DNA of 64,000 nt from Cymodocea nodosa. Lineage: Eukaryota > Streptophyta > Magnoliopsida > Alismatales > Cymodoceaceae. The position numbers were made by a program, and so were the translations under genes. The stretch spans positions 11,662,501-11,726,500 of the forward strand of contig JAZBRI010000011.1 of assembly GCA_036874045.1 (NCBI GenBank), read 5' to 3'. The notes beneath the pieces are model-generated. The model was not told the origin of the DNA, did not search any database, and saw only the letters and a program-made list of their open reading frames with translations. Below, piece after piece: positions 1 to 12,740 of the stretch. Numbering within the stretch: the stretch's first letter is position 1; every line of letters starts with the position of its first letter.

Positions 1-58
1 GGGCTTCCACCGCACCCATGCTTGCGGCCGCCACCCACGCTTTGCTTGTGGAACTCAT
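1..58 (-). CDS. Wound-induced protein WIP (DUF3774), 5' end only
   Basis: Partial gene reading off the left edge. On the minus strand an ATG at 58-56 opens 19 codons reading MSSTSKAWVAAASMGAVEA, which is the conserved N-terminus of the small plant wound-responsive (WIP, DUF3774) proteins; members are usually about 90 residues. The family is induced by wounding or hypoxia, and its biochemical role is not settled. A TATA-like box lies about 115 bp upstream, which supports this ATG as the start. The rest of the gene, usually a single exon, is outside the window, so whether it is intact cannot be judged. The call rests on recognising the N-terminal signature over only 19 residues, but that signature is distinctive. 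Confidence 0.8.
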   Translation of the reverse strand, partial: MSSTSKAWVAAASMGAVEA

Positions 59-171
59 CGATCTTCTTCCTTGGGCAAAATCGATTGCGAGAGGGAGCTG
101 TGTGGATCTGAATTATGGATTAGAGGATTTGAGTTTGCGTTGGATGAGGGATGGAGGCGGGTGCGGTCTAC

Positions 172-179
172 ATATATAA
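172..179 (-). promoter_or_regulatory. TATA box of the WIP gene
   Basis: On the minus strand this reads TTATATAT, about 115 bp upstream of the WIP start codon. That leaves a leader of roughly 80 nt if transcription starts about 30 bp downstream. Position and sequence suit a plant TATA box. It was found by reading only. Confidence 0.55.
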
Positions 180-2389
180 CCGGTGATTGCGGGAAGGTGG
201 TGGGCTGAAGAAAACCGGCTGAGATGAGCACATCGTTTCGGAAAACCAGCTGAGCTGAGACAGTGAGATGTGGAAATACCAGTGGCCGTACAGTGACATC
301 CGATGATCCAGACAAGTCCAGAAAAAGACTACCATAATACCACGTAACTTTCAGTTAATCTACCAAAATCCATACAATAATGGATTCCCATCTTCTTCCC
401 CACTTGCAGCAGCTGCCATGTTTATCCGGTGCTTCATCCAAAACTTTAGAAAGCGGTAAACCGTGCGCCCCGACACTGGAGTTGTCCACGTGGGTCACTG
501 CTTGTTAACGTTATCTTGTGAGTGTCCTTGCTTAGAGAATTTACATTTTAACGTTTTAAAATGACACATTTATCCTCCTCAGTTTTGGAGTCGTACACCG
601 AGTCCTCGCTCTAAGGAGGAGAATAAGGTAAAGTCAATTAGAAATTCTGACAAATTCGAGAATTCTTTTGATGAAGTAGATTCATTATTATTCTTTCTCT
701 TGACGAGGTCAACGACATTCCTTCTTCGCGTTGATATTTTGCACGTTCAATTTAATGTTAGTTATGGCAAATAGAGTAAGTGACCATTTATTTCAAATAT
801 GATTTTTTACTTCGATATTTGCTATGATTTTAGGAAATTGAAAATCTAATTGATTTATTTTTTTGTCTAAGGGTATTTTAAAAAACTTTGAATCACATCT
901 TTTATTTGAAATCTTGCTTGTCAAACGTAGCCTTCCGAACCTGCATATAAATGGTAAAGAGGTTGGAGATAATGAATTGTACATGCTGCAAAAAATTTTA
1001 AGACCATAAGAGGGCTAAAGCTTTTGCGTGCTTTACTAAGCAAAACTCGGTCGGTGCTCTATGGGAAGACAAAGAATCAATTCAACCAAAGATGTGCCTC
1101 AGAAGATTTGATTTTCGGAAACAAAAACATAAACTTCAGATACCTTTATTTGCATCTGTAGGGGTACGTTTAATGACAAAAGAATTGAAAACCAGGTTAT
1201 CTCCCTCAAACATGGAAAATCTTCTTCTCTCGGATTTTCGTGTAATTCATTTTTTCACTATACAATGAGAAAGAAAGAAAGAAAGGACTGTTCAAGAGCT
1301 GAAATTTGATGGCTCTCTAAAAGAGTTGTAGTGAAGTGACGGAATTATCCATCAAACATTTCACCTTTTGCATTAATATACATGTGTTAATGTAATTAAC
1401 ATTAATATAATATTTATAACATAATGTTAACTTATATCGTATTTATTAATGGTATAGTTATTTAATGCTTTAAAGTTATACGTATTTATAATGTAATTAA
1501 TATTGATATAACATTTATTTAATCATTTTATAGTTATTTATACTTATTGTCGTCACCGTTTATAATTAAAACTAAACAAATAAAAAAATCCTACTTAAAA
1601 AAATACACTGAGGATATTTCTGAAATTTTATTCACATCTATATCTGAAGTTGAACATACTCATATCTTATATTAAACGTAGTTTCCAACTCTCGTTAGGA
1701 TTCACACCTAACTTCCAACTTTCAAATTTCAAAACTCTCTTAAGTATTGAGAATTGAAATTTAGATGCTATTAAATACATTTTAATTCTTAGGAGAAGTT
1801 TTTTATACATACTTTGAAAGTCACCTGAGTTTCAACCATTGAGAGTTTTTTTTTATAATAGTTAGAAAATAACAATTTTTAGTGAAAATGATGTGCTCTT
1901 CTAAATTAGAAAAATCTTACGTCGCTAAAAGTAAGAATAGAATTAAATCTTATATATGATAATTCTTTTTATTCATTGTCAATTAATTGTAAGTTTATAT
2001 TTTAACATCATATTAGAATTAGTTTACACACATTTACCTGTAAATATTTATAAGTCTATAAATAAATGATGAGTAGGAGAAAATGTTAAAAAAGTATTAC
2101 TGTAAATTAAATTTTATATACAGTGAATCAATGAAGAAAGAATTTTAAGGAAAAATGACATAGTAATGAATATTCTTCCGATGAGTCCAAAGGGTAGATG
2201 AAATGTAGACGTAAATAAACTGGCAAACATATGATAAGAATTTTGGTAACAAAAAAAATCTAGACTATTTGTGAACAAAAAAATTTAAATTCCTTTTTTA
2301 AGAAAAAGAAAATAAAAGTTTTCGTAATTTATATAAAAAAATTACAAAGGGAAAGAAATCCCTTAAAAAAAAAGGAGAAAAAAAAAAAT
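180..2389. other. Intergenic region between WIP and RLP24
   Basis: These two divergently transcribed genes are separated by about 2.2 kb. The first 500 bp or so has mixed composition and probably holds the rest of the WIP promoter. From about 1340 to 2380 it is strongly AT-rich, with many A and T runs. I see no convincing reading frame, RNA gene or bounded mobile element here. Confidence 0.5.
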
Positions 2390-2545
2390 ATGAAACCCCG
2401 AAACCCCCCTCCCGCCGGCGGTCATATTCCCTGTCTCTCTAGGGTCACCTCCTTGCCCGCCGCCACTCTCAAGCGGCGGATCGCCGGTGCCAACTTCCTT
2501 CGGGATCCTCTGTTCTTCCTACCACGCTGCTCTCCTTGGTTCGTC
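2390..2545 (+). other. RLP24: Probable 5' UTR exon of RLP24
   Basis: A short GC-rich island in AT-rich DNA, about 2.2 kb upstream of the RLP24 ATG and on the same strand. It has the look of the pyrimidine-rich leader of a plant ribosomal-protein-type gene. A possible donor follows around 2538-2550, and a TAG acceptor about 30 bp before the ATG (near 4758) would join it to the coding region. The short open frames here match nothing and are best read as leader. The exact ends are uncertain. This is inference from composition and spacing. Confidence 0.45.
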
Positions 2546-3027
2546 TCCCCTCGCCTTGCCGTCCTATTACGTTATTGATTTCCTTTTTTCTTTTTCTTTT
2601 TTCTCTTTCTTGATTCTGGCTTCTCTCTCGAATCGGTCATGGTTCCGTTTTGCACGTATTTTTTCAAGTTGATTCTGTTCAAATGCATTCCATCTAAATC
2701 TAATAATACGTATGTAGATCCTATTACCATCATTGTTTTGATGGAAAGCGTAGAACAGCAAAGCTCTGTTGAGTTTGCCATCGTAGGGCGACACAAAATA
2801 TATGGAGCCAGAATTCATGTTTTGGTTAGTGTCCTCTTGGATGTTTCCTCACGCTTATGTTGATTCGTGTTATTTAACCGAAGGATTTGTTTCAACATAT
2901 GCAAAAAGAAAAATTCTATAGAACTATTACTCACCAACGACTTAGAATGCTGAATTGTAAAATATGACCATATGCAAAAAGTTAGAGTTGTTGAGATACA
3001 TATACTTAGGTGAGAAATAATACTATA

Positions 3028-3324
3028 AGAGATAAACTAAAAAATGATTTTATTGGGAATAGAGTAGAAGTTGCATTAATTGAAGATAAGTTAAGAGAAA
3101 ATTGACTTAGGTAGTTCGGTCATATCCTTAGGAGACCAAAAAATGCAATAGATAGGAGAGGAGAATTAACTAGCATAGAAGAAACTAAAAGAAGTAGAAG
3201 AAGACTTAAAACTACTTGGTTAGGAATTGTGCGAAAAGATTTAAATTCATGCAATTTAACTGAATATTTGATTATAAATGGAAATATATGGAACCAAAGG
3301 ATTTATGTGGTTGACTCTACGTAG
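3028..3324 (+). mobile_element. LINE reverse-transcriptase C-terminal relic
   Basis: About 98 codons read in one frame, broken by two in-frame stops at 3103-3105 and 3112-3114. They match the tail found downstream of the reverse transcriptase in plant LINE-type elements. Recognisable blocks are a V-x-L-I-E-D-K-L-R-E-N segment, then FGHILRRP, then a K-T-T-W-L-G-I-V-R-K-D-L block and a closing I-Y-V-V-D-S-T. No 5' part of the element or poly-A tail with flanking duplications could be bounded. It lies in the presumed 5' leader intron of RLP24, in the sense direction. It is a non-functional fragment. Confidence 0.75.
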
Positions 3325-4786
3325 TGAAACCATGATTTGGATTGTTATTGTTATTTGCTGCACCATATGCAAACTTCGTTAATGAAAAGAAATTGGGTCT
3401 AGGAAGGCTTTTCTTTTGTATGTATGAGTGAAAAACCCTTTAAAATATTGGATAGGTTTGACAACAAAAAATGGCGTTAGAGCACTAATCCATTTATCAT
3501 GAAACTATTGTATCATGGGTCAAGAAGTTTGATGAACTAATTTTTTTTGGGCATTTAAATTTAATTGTTAAATAGGAATTTCCTACACCATTCTTGACAC
3601 TTAGCTTTTCTTTTTTTTTCACAGAAAGGTTTCTTCTTCTTTTCCTTTTTTGATTTTGATGGGCTTCCATTGTTCTTCTTTCTTTTCTTTTCTTTTCTTT
3701 TGTTACATCTCAAGTAACTCTTGTTATTCCAAACTTAATTCCTTCAATTGAAAAGAGCAAGACTCTGCTGAACATTGACTAATCAAGTGAGGTCTATGCA
3801 TGGTTATTTTAATCTGGAATTGCATATTTAGGTGCCAATGATTATATTGCTGGTGTTTCGCATAAATATTCAAGAAGAACGGAACTTTCAATTTCTGCTA
3901 TTTGCTCTTAATCTGTAAGGCTATATAAAAGTACCCCACATTTTTTTTGCCCTTCTATATCTTTATTTACTTAATTGGTGCTTATTTTATTGCTTCTTAA
4001 GAGGTTGTGTTTGTGATGGATCTTCAGTGATATTTATTCATTTACTCCCGACTAGTATTTAGTTTAATCATGATATTGTGATGACACTTCAATGAAAGAA
4101 ACATGACAGATTTAAAACTATGGAATGATTGTTAATGCCTAACAGAATTAAATTCCTTGTACCATCTAAAACATTTGAGTTCCGTACCAAGCATGACCTG
4201 TACCAACTAAACATATGACTTCACGTTATCACATTCTTAATGATTATAACATCCATGCAGTATAATCACTGATGGTGGTTAAAGTGCTTTCTGTATTATT
4301 GGACGAGAGTAATGGTGCAGTATGCTTGCAGAATTTGTTTCTATTCTGCATTATTTATGATGTGGATTGTTTTTAGCCAGTTTAATGGTAGAATTTTCTA
4401 GGGTTTTTTTGGATTTTTGTTGGTCATACTCTTAGTATAAGTTATTCTGCATTCATGAAATTAGTTTGAACACAAAATTCCCCATGAAACAAGCTAGATA
4501 AATGATTTCATTTGAAATCCAAGCAATAAATTAATCCATTCCAAATTTCCAACCCATGTCTGTATTGTTTCAATTGTTGGGATAGTTTGAATGGGTGTGT
4601 TGTCAAAATATGCTGCTTTTTGGTAACTTTTTCTCTTCTAATAATATATATTGCTGCAGATCACTATCTTTTCATTGATAGTTACCTTCTCAAATGACAC
4701 AAAGCACACTTTTTATTTAATATGTTTTTAATAATTTTTTCATTCATTGCATCTGTAGATAATTCTCTTGGTGGACGAGTTTTGCA

Positions 4787-6439
4787 ATGAGGCTAGAGAA
4801 GTGTTGGTTCTGTTCCTCGACGATCTACCCAGGCCATGGCATTCAGTTTGTTCGAAATGATGTGAAGGTATGCAGTTGGGTTTGGCATTATGCTGAAATG
4901 CAGTGTATTATGATTGGAGCTCATTTTGAAATATTACATACTGCTACATATTACTGATTTTTTGTAAATGGCATGCTAAGTTCTTTGTGGTGATCATGGG
5001 GACACAAAAAATCCTCAACTGTTTTCATTGACTATATTATGACATTGTAGTGTATAGTCTGTAACATTAAGCAAACTCTTCAGCAATCTGCATTTGAAAT
5101 TGTGGTTAAAATCACAATTTCTTTAGAAAAGCTAGCTTACTAGAAAATAATACCATTTGTAACTTTTTTGATGTTTTTTGTAATACAAAAAATTATGAAG
5201 ACAGCCTTGGAAGCATAGGAAAATATTCGCATATTTTTTTATAAACTCTCATTGATTTTTTTTAAATGCATTTGATTTGAATTGAAATGTAAAAGTTGTA
5301 TGTTAAAAAAGCAGGAGACATTGGGTGCGCTTGAAAATACATCTCAATAAAAAACACTTTTTGGCTTAATCATTGTGGACTTAGAATAAAAAAATACACA
5401 TTTGATTTTACCGGACACTGCTAAACATCTGAGCAAATATTCATAATGAATTTGATCTTTTGCCCCCAAAGTGGAGATTATACATCATATGGTTAAGAAG
5501 ATTATATTTCTAAGATGGGTTAATTTTGAGCTTCCGAAATGGTTGTTTGTGTGAGCAAAATGCAATTTAGAACTTAACCAAGTCATGTAGCATTGTATTT
5601 TGAAGGTTTAAATTAGCTTAAAATTCTGTATTTATATCAAAACTAGTAATAAATATGGTTTCAGAATAACATGCTTGTCAAAGTTGTTTCAATATCATCA
5701 GGATAATACAATTTGATAAATACAAAAAGTACTCTAGCACTAAGTTGCCTTTTCTCACTTTGCTTCATAAGTATTTGTGCTCAGTTGTATCTAGTAGATA
5801 TATTTTCTTATCAGTTTCATTATGCAGATTTTCCGATTTTGTCGTTCCAAATGTCACAAGAATTTCAAGATGAAGAGGAATCCTCGCAAGGTTAAATGGA
5901 CAAAGGCGTACAGAAGGCTTCATGGAAAGGACATGACAGAGGTGAGTTGTATTCCTAGTTCACCTGTGGAACTTTTCTGTTTGACTTGATCAATGTTACC
6001 ATCGAAGTACCCTCAAATCTGTGTATTATCTGAAGGACAAAACCTTTGAGTTCGAAAGGAAGAGAAACAGGCCTGAAAGATATGACAGGGAACTTGCTGA
6101 GAAGACCTTGAGGGCCATTAAGAAGATTGATAAAGTCAGGAATGTTAGACAGATCAATCATATTACGAAAAGGTGCCTTTTTGATCTCACCTTTACCCAA
6201 ATTATTACGTAATATTTTTTTTCGTCTGATTTCTGGCACCTCCTGTTTTCCTGAATTTTCATAGATGGAAGGGCAAGAAGGCTATCGAGCAGAAGGAGGC
6301 CCGTAGGGAGTTGGAACAGAGTATTAACTTGGTTAAGGCTCCTCTTGCTTTCGAGGAGGATCCTTCAAATACTCTTCCAAAGATCAAAGTTGCAATCTCA
6401 CAGCCACAGGCAGAGAGCGCCATGGAAAGTGATGCATGA
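4787..6439 (+). CDS. RLP24: Ribosome biogenesis protein RLP24 (L24e family)
   Basis: Four coding exons: 4787-4867, 5828-5941, 6036-6172 and 6265-6439. They join in frame into 168 residues with GT-AG introns. The protein begins [21 protein letters not shown], the hallmark of RLP24. Cys6, Cys9, Cys32 and Cys36 form the L24e zinc ribbon. It is followed by the [17 protein letters not shown] block and the [15 protein letters not shown] segment typical of the biogenesis factor rather than ribosomal protein eL24 itself. RLP24 occupies the eL24 site on pre-60S particles in the nucleolus and is exchanged for eL24 in the cytoplasm by the Drg1-type AAA ATPase. The exon 3/4 junction (Ile-Thr-Lys-Arg-Trp-Lys-Gly) departs from the usual Arg-x-Lys-Gly. 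Intron 1 is 960 bp. Regulation: TATA-less, with a probable upstream leader exon. Confidence 0.93.
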
Positions 6440-8210
6440 AATTAAGAGGACTAAAACAGCCCGAAATTTTAGACTTCTGAGCAGAGCATGAAATCTTGAT
6501 ATCTTTATTTTGCTTCTAGTGATATTTTTATTAAACTAGTAAGATCGATTCAACGTATGGTTCGGGATCTGAGTTGTTCAAATTGAATTGAAATAATGTT
6601 ATAATGTATATATTTGAAAATTTTAATTATATATTACAATATATGTGACTATATATCATCTGTTATGTAACTTCAGCTATTGGGTAATTGATGATCTGAG
6701 CTCGGTCATAACATTTAGATGAATGAAACGGTTCATCTGTTTCTTGACCCTGCCAAGGACATGACTAACGCTGCCACCTGATATATGTATATAAAAACAA
6801 ATACTTTGAATTGCATTACTTCTTAAGTTCTCGGCTATTCATACATTACTGCATCCTTTTAAAGGTAAAGGTTATTTCGTATAATGCATCATAAGCGAAA
6901 TATCTTTCTTCAAACGCCCAAATAAAATGGACATATAATTCAAAATCAATGGGAAATAAAAAGGAAAGACCATTATATATAACTTCAATATCAATCTTCC
7001 ACAATCATAAAATAAGACAATTCTAATACTCTTCCTTACATTACTTGGTTTTAATTAAAAAATCAATTAAAAATGAATATTTTCAATACAAGGCCATTCT
7101 AAATTTAACCAACACACTTGTCAACTACAAGTTCATGCAAGAAAGAAGACACAGAGTCTAATTCCTACACATTTTAATTCTTAATTATGTCTAATGTTTT
7201 GTTAACTTGAATTCATCTAATTAATAACAAGATAGTTATCTAAACTCTTATCCCATAGATTTATTTGAATTCCCATAATATCTAAATCTAGAAAAACTCA
7301 ATCCAGATGTTCAAATTTAAAAATCTGAATTTAATTAGATAAAACCTGAATCTCAAAAAAACTCAATTTGAATATTCGAAAAGCTGAATCTGAATATAAC
7401 TTTTCACATTGATATACTACATTTTATTGGTAAAAATCTTTATTCAAATATCTGAATCTAGACATATAAATTTGAAAATAATTATTCTATGTTAAAAATA
7501 TAAATATAATTAAAATTATAATGATAAAGTAATATATTTATAAAAAAATAATAAACATAAATTATGTCGAATATGTAGAAACCCGATTAGCTAAGTAAAC
7601 AAATTCAAATATTTTTTAATATGAATTTTAAAATTTGGTTAAAGTCCATCAAATTTCAAAATCGGATAATTTCATTCTAAATGGATTTAAATCTAAATAT
7701 TTGAATATGAATTTTTATTTAAATCAAATTCTGTATTTTGAATAATCCTATCCCTCTATCATCTTGACATGATAATGCCATTTTAATTCTCATCGATGTG
7801 CCTAATCAATCATTAGATGACATGATAATAATGTTTTGTCCCAACTTATCACAAGGATGTGATTAGTAAATATAAGTTTTTTTTTTTTTACCTAAATGCA
7901 TATCATCGTTATGCCATAACTATTTGGCAAGTACTAGAACTGTGTGCTTTCGTAATTTTCGATCATTTCAAAAGATTAGTCCTAGGCTTTCCATTTCAAA
8001 CTTGGCAAGTTAATTATCCCACCATTAATTCAAAATAAGTTGATTATAAGTGAAAATATTTCTATGATATAAAAAACAATCATCATCATCATCATCAGCT
8101 GCAGCCTCAAACAAAACCATCACGATCGATCAGCCCGTGGATCAATGGTGTGATGCAAAAATATACACCACATATGGTACGTAGTCATTTACAGAAGAAT
8201 GGTGTAGGAG
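6440..8210. other. Intergenic region between RLP24 and PG1
   Basis: These convergent genes are separated by about 1.8 kb. The first few hundred bases probably contain the RLP24 3' UTR. From 6850 to 7760 the sequence is very AT-rich, with recurring degenerate AATCTGAAT/CAAATTT-type words, perhaps an old transposon remnant, but no ends or coding relic can be defined. The segment near 8070-8210 is likely the 3' flank of PG1. Confidence 0.45.
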
Positions 8211-8233
8211 AGAAGGAAGGAAGGAAGGAAGGA
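8211..8233. repeat. (GAAG)n microsatellite at the PG1 3' end
   Basis: About five tetranucleotide units lie immediately downstream of the PG1 stop codon, so they would be transcribed as CTTC repeats in the 3' UTR. Confidence 0.85.
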
Positions 8234-8235
8234 TT

Positions 8236-9784
8236 TTACAGACAACTGGGCGGAGCCACATGACCAGAAGAGAAGCCTCTGGCGTTCTTGCACAGGGACT
8301 TGGCCTCCTCCTTCCCATAGGTGATTCTTATGTCCTCCAACCCAATCCCTCTGCACGGCGTGCTCGAGCTGCACTGGAACATGACGGCCACCGGCGTCGC
8401 CGACGTCCCGTGCACGTCCCGGTAGGCCACATGGCTGATCTCCACCCCGGAATCCTCCTGCATGTACGTTTATCAGAATCGGCAACTTGGTTTGGTCGAT
8501 TGATTAAATGATCAAATAAATTTCACCTGATCAGGACAGCCTTGGCTCTGAGGGCAGTAGTTCTGGTCGATTATGATGGGGTTATGGACGTTGTTCATGG
8601 AGGCGTGGCGAAACGCCACCCTCCTCACGAACCCCTTGCTCGGCCTCCCCCAACACTTGATCCTCAGCCCGTTCTGGGTGTTCTTGAGCGCCACTTTCTT
8701 CACCGTCACGTTCTCCACCCCCTCCTCCTCCATGCTCTTCCCCAAGCTTCCTATGCTGCTCAGGTTAATTTTGAGTGGTATATATTAATTTCACGTTAGT
8801 TAGCTAGTATGACTACGGCGGTCGACCGATCGTCTTATATATATATATTCATGGCTGGATGGGCGTGTTCTTAACCTGATGCCGTGCCCTGGGCCACATG
8901 AGACGCGTTCGATCAACAGGTCCTTTGTTCCGGGTCCGATCGACACGCAGTCATCGCCAGTCCCGATGGTGGTGCCGGCGATAACGACGGAGCTTGATCG
9001 CTGGACGTGGATTCCATCCGTGTTGGGGCTGTTCCCAGGCGCGACGATGCTGACGCCGTGGAGGGCCACACGTCTGCACTTGTCGATCACGATGTGGTAG
9101 AGCTTGCTGTCCATCGAAGTCAGGTCGGTGATCTTCACGTCCTCGGCGTTGTTCAGCACCAAATTCTACATCAACCCAGCGTATATACATAAAGCCTAGA
9201 GTTTGACATTATAATCGAACACAACACTCATACTCATGAATATTAATAATATACGTAACCGGAAGCTTAATCTAATTTATTTGAGGTGGATCCATCGGTT
9301 CGCCTACCGTAACACCTTCGGGGCACCGTCGTTTGGACGCCGACTTGCAAACCCACAACGCACGGCCTTGACCGTCGAGAGTGCCGCCGATTATCGACAC
9401 GTGCCCGACGTTGTCGAACGATATCCACCGTCCATGTCCGCCGCCGTTGCTCAGGTAGTCATAGTTGGGCGAAGCGGTCACGGTGCCGTTGATCCTGAGC
9501 GCGATCTCGTTCTTGCAGGGGCCACGGAAGGAAGCACGGCTGAGGTAGAACTTCCCCTTGGGAATGTGGATCGTGGAAGGCGTTGTCGATTCACATGCCA
9601 CCGCCCAGGCCCGAGACAGCGGACCCGCCAAGTCGGCGTGGCCGTCCGGTTTCGCACCCAGGTCGACCACGTTGAGCGTCCTCGTCCTCGTCGTCTTCTT
9701 TGCTGCGAGTTCTTCTGCAAGTGAAGTGAGTAGAAAGAGTAGAAGAAGAATGCGATGAAAAGAAGCTTTGAGATGGCAAGTCAT
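8236..9784 (-). CDS. Polygalacturonase PG1 (GH28)
   Basis: Exons on the minus strand: 9784-9308 (477 nt), 9165-8876 (290), 8755-8527 (229) and 8457-8236 (222), joining in frame into 405 residues. A hydrophobic N-terminal signal peptide (about residues 1-26) points to secretion into the cell wall. All four GH28 motifs are present: NTDG at about 207-210, GDDC 229-232, GHG 252-254 and RIK 287-289, so the catalytic aspartates and histidine are intact. The family hydrolyses alpha-1,4-galacturonan in pectin; sequence alone does not say whether it is endo or exo, though the layout resembles exo-type/pollen-clade members. Exons are GC-rich against AT-rich introns. PG2 and PG3, downstream, share the same exon plan. 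A TATA-like AT run lies about 110 bp upstream. Confidence 0.94.
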
Positions 9785-9889
9785 GATGCTCTACTGGTCA
9801 ACACCACTGTTTGACATGCATGTACTTTGAGATTCGAGAAGAGAGGAAGACTATGATTTATGTGACCTCAGATGTCATACATACATATA

Positions 9890-9904
9890 TATATATATAT
9901 ATAT
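9890..9904 (-). promoter_or_regulatory. TATA-like AT run upstream of PG1
   Basis: An alternating AT tract about 110 bp upstream of the PG1 start codon. It can serve as a TATA box and is also a dinucleotide microsatellite whose length may vary. PG3 has a similar tract in an equivalent place. Confidence 0.45.
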
Positions 9905-12464
9905 GATGTTCGGTGAGCACCAATAAGAAGGTCGTCAATTTACGGCAGAGTTTTGAAAAGTCAAATTCCACTCAATATCTTTTCATTTGAGTCAAAGATT
10001 TCCCCTGAACATTTAAATTTTAATTTATCGAGTAAAAGTCTCTCGTTGACATAAAAAGTCGAAATGAAACTAAAGCTTATATGGTAATAAGATCTATCAC
10101 TTATTATTAATTGACTTCGATTTAAAATGTAACGTAGGTCACTTCTAAGCATGCAAAATATGAAAAAACTACAAGTAAAGAGACATATTAAATAAAAGTT
10201 TCATAGAAAAGAATAGAACTTGGATTTATATTGATGAAAAATCTACCGCTTGTTTTCAATTAATCTTGAATTGAAGTTTCACATAATCAACTGCGCCATC
10301 ACGATCAGAATGTTTGGATGCTTGATTTTAGAAACCTGTTAGGTATTAGAATAATATATTGAACGGTAGAAGTTTTTATTTGAATGGTAGATATATATAT
10401 AAAAATATTAATCGCTGCTGTTATTATTATTACGCATGTGAGAGAAGCCGCCATCGAGAATACTCATCGACTTGTCTCGTTTTGGCATTGGTAGTGACTT
10501 TGATCACTTCTTTCTTAACCTTTATCGAGCCATGACGTCAGAACATGGTTCCATGTATAGAATTTTGGACCGTTGGATGGAAGTTAGACGGTTGGGATCG
10601 TAAGTATAAAAAAATTCGAAAAGAAATTTGCATGATACAGTTCAATTCCAAGTAATCGATCAGTTAATTAAAAACTAAGTGATTACAAATCCACGTCACG
10701 ATTAGTTCCAAAAGAAATTTGCGCGGTACACGTTCCCACCTGAAAAATTCGAACGGGACACGATAATAATATCGTTCATGAATCTCTCGTACGTCAAGAT
10801 ATTAAAGCAGTCTTCTACCATCTTTTTTGATTGAAATAAGTGGAAAACCTCAACTTCACGGAAAGAGCAAACACGCACGCCTCCATGGAAGCAGCCGAAA
10901 GTTTGGTATCAATGTGCACCAAGTAAGCGTAGGCTGGTTTGTTCAATTGCATTCGCTGACTTCCATGGATGAGAACCTTCTGTGACAACAACAACCACCA
11001 CTGCTTCATGTCTGCCACAAATCATGGGAAGACTGGATGTTAGGCGCAAATTCCATCATTGTTTGAAAAATTAACTTGCCAGACATTGATATCGATGCTG
11101 ATCGGCCTTTCATCTTGCCGAGTAAGATAAAGGAAAGATCACCAACATATATAAAAAATTATGTCACAGAGGTCAAGGGTAGATGGAACTTCACTTGCAC
11201 TGATGTACCACAGGTCTAACAAAGGTGGTGGTGGTGGTGGATTTGGACCATAAGGAATTCAAATCCATGACATGGGAGTTGAAGTGGAAAAGAGGACAAT
11301 CCATGGTTAGGCAAGAGACTACGTAATTTACTAATTTGTCTGAGAAATAAGGTTTAGGATTTAGCAGGAATGCCGTTTATGTCAAATATATATGTAGTAT
11401 GCATCAGTCTCAATCTAAAAACAACAGTTCATGAGACAGAAATCTTTTTTTTCTTGAGACAACTTTATAAAGTGAAGAAGGATCAAATTATTTTATAGAC
11501 TATTAGTAAAAAGAAATTTCATTTTGTGCTCATGCTCTTCTTTAGGAGTAGGTGAAAAAATTGTCAACATTGTCTCTTTTGTGTGGGATCAAAATGTTGT
11601 TATTATAGGTATTAATGATTTTCCTACAAATTTTATGAATGCTATTGTAACGTTATTTTTACAAAGCAAGTGGAATTCATCAAACTAAACCCTTCTTCTT
11701 CTTTTTCTCAACCAAGGAAAGAGATAAATGGAAAGAAAAAGAATTGTCACTCAGTCTATTAAAGAGGAAACTAAGAAAACCTATATATTGTAGGTAGATC
11801 TAACTTATAGGGTAAATGTTCTAAGTAAGTACTTCAGGTACACTTAGAAAAGAGATTAACATCCATAAACATCTGAATTACTTAGCCTCTCAATTATCAC
11901 TAAGGTGATACAAGATGCATTAGTGTAAAGTAAGTGGTTTACTTAGTAACTAGGAATTAAATGCACTTAGATCTATTATGTTAATATAAGATAGATGAAA
12001 AGTATCTAATAGGCTCATTTGGGATGAAAGAGAGATGAGAAAATTGGACTTAAATGGGTTAAAGGATAGAGATAAGTTGTGTAAAATATTCTAACAAAAT
12101 GTCATTTGGTAGAAGATTAACTAAGTGCTATTATTGTCCTAATCCCCTCTCTAAGTGAAGATGGAGAGGTAAGACTCCCTAAGTATGATCTAATTATGGT
12201 GTGTTAAGTGGCTAACAAATATGCAATCATGCAAAACAAGAAAAAGAATCAAACTTAGGGACATCAAGTTAAGTGGAACAATGATTAAGGTTTAAGTTTT
12301 TAGGTAAATTAAACTTAAGGGTAATTCATAGTGGGCCTCCATGATTGCCCAAGTAGCCCATTAAGTACGTTGAGTGGTTTTTAAGGTGATTTTAAATTTG
12401 AATTAGATTAGATGCAAGTCTATTATAAAGAAATAAGACTACTTAATCTAGCTCTAGATCTGAT
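9905..12464. other. Intergenic region upstream of PG1
   Basis: This holds the distal PG1 promoter, then anonymous AT-rich sequence. A short GGT microsatellite lies near 11223-11242. A 67-codon open frame on the minus strand at 10815-11018 matches nothing I recognise. The stretch from about 11450 to 12460 resembles, in word content, the 26800-27360 region and may be LTR or leader sequence of the retrotransposon that follows, but I could not define ends. Confidence 0.4.
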
Positions 12465-12740
12465 ATGTCTCCTCCATCTGAATCCACTTTAGATCCAAAT
12501 TTGAATCCAAAGCCTTCTCCACCCACTCTTTCGACCTTAGAAATTTTCTCTCACCCTCCACAACTTCGTCAACTGCGAAAGGATTATCATCATCTAGTCA
12601 ATTTATCCAAACCTAACACCCTCACTGCCACCCATCATCCCATCTCATCATCTCTTGATGAATTAGAGCCTTCCTCTTTTCATCTTGCTACCCAATATCC
12701 TAATTGGTGCTCGACTATGCAAGAGGGGTATTGCATCATG

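Noticed and set aside
9236-9724. 162-codon plus-strand frame overlapping PG1 exon 1
   Set aside because: It is the antisense shadow of a GC-rich PG1 exon; the minus strand gives an unambiguous GH28 protein.
10815-11018. 67-codon open frame on the minus strand upstream of PG1
   Set aside because: No family resemblance, no promoter or neighbouring exons; left as intergenic.
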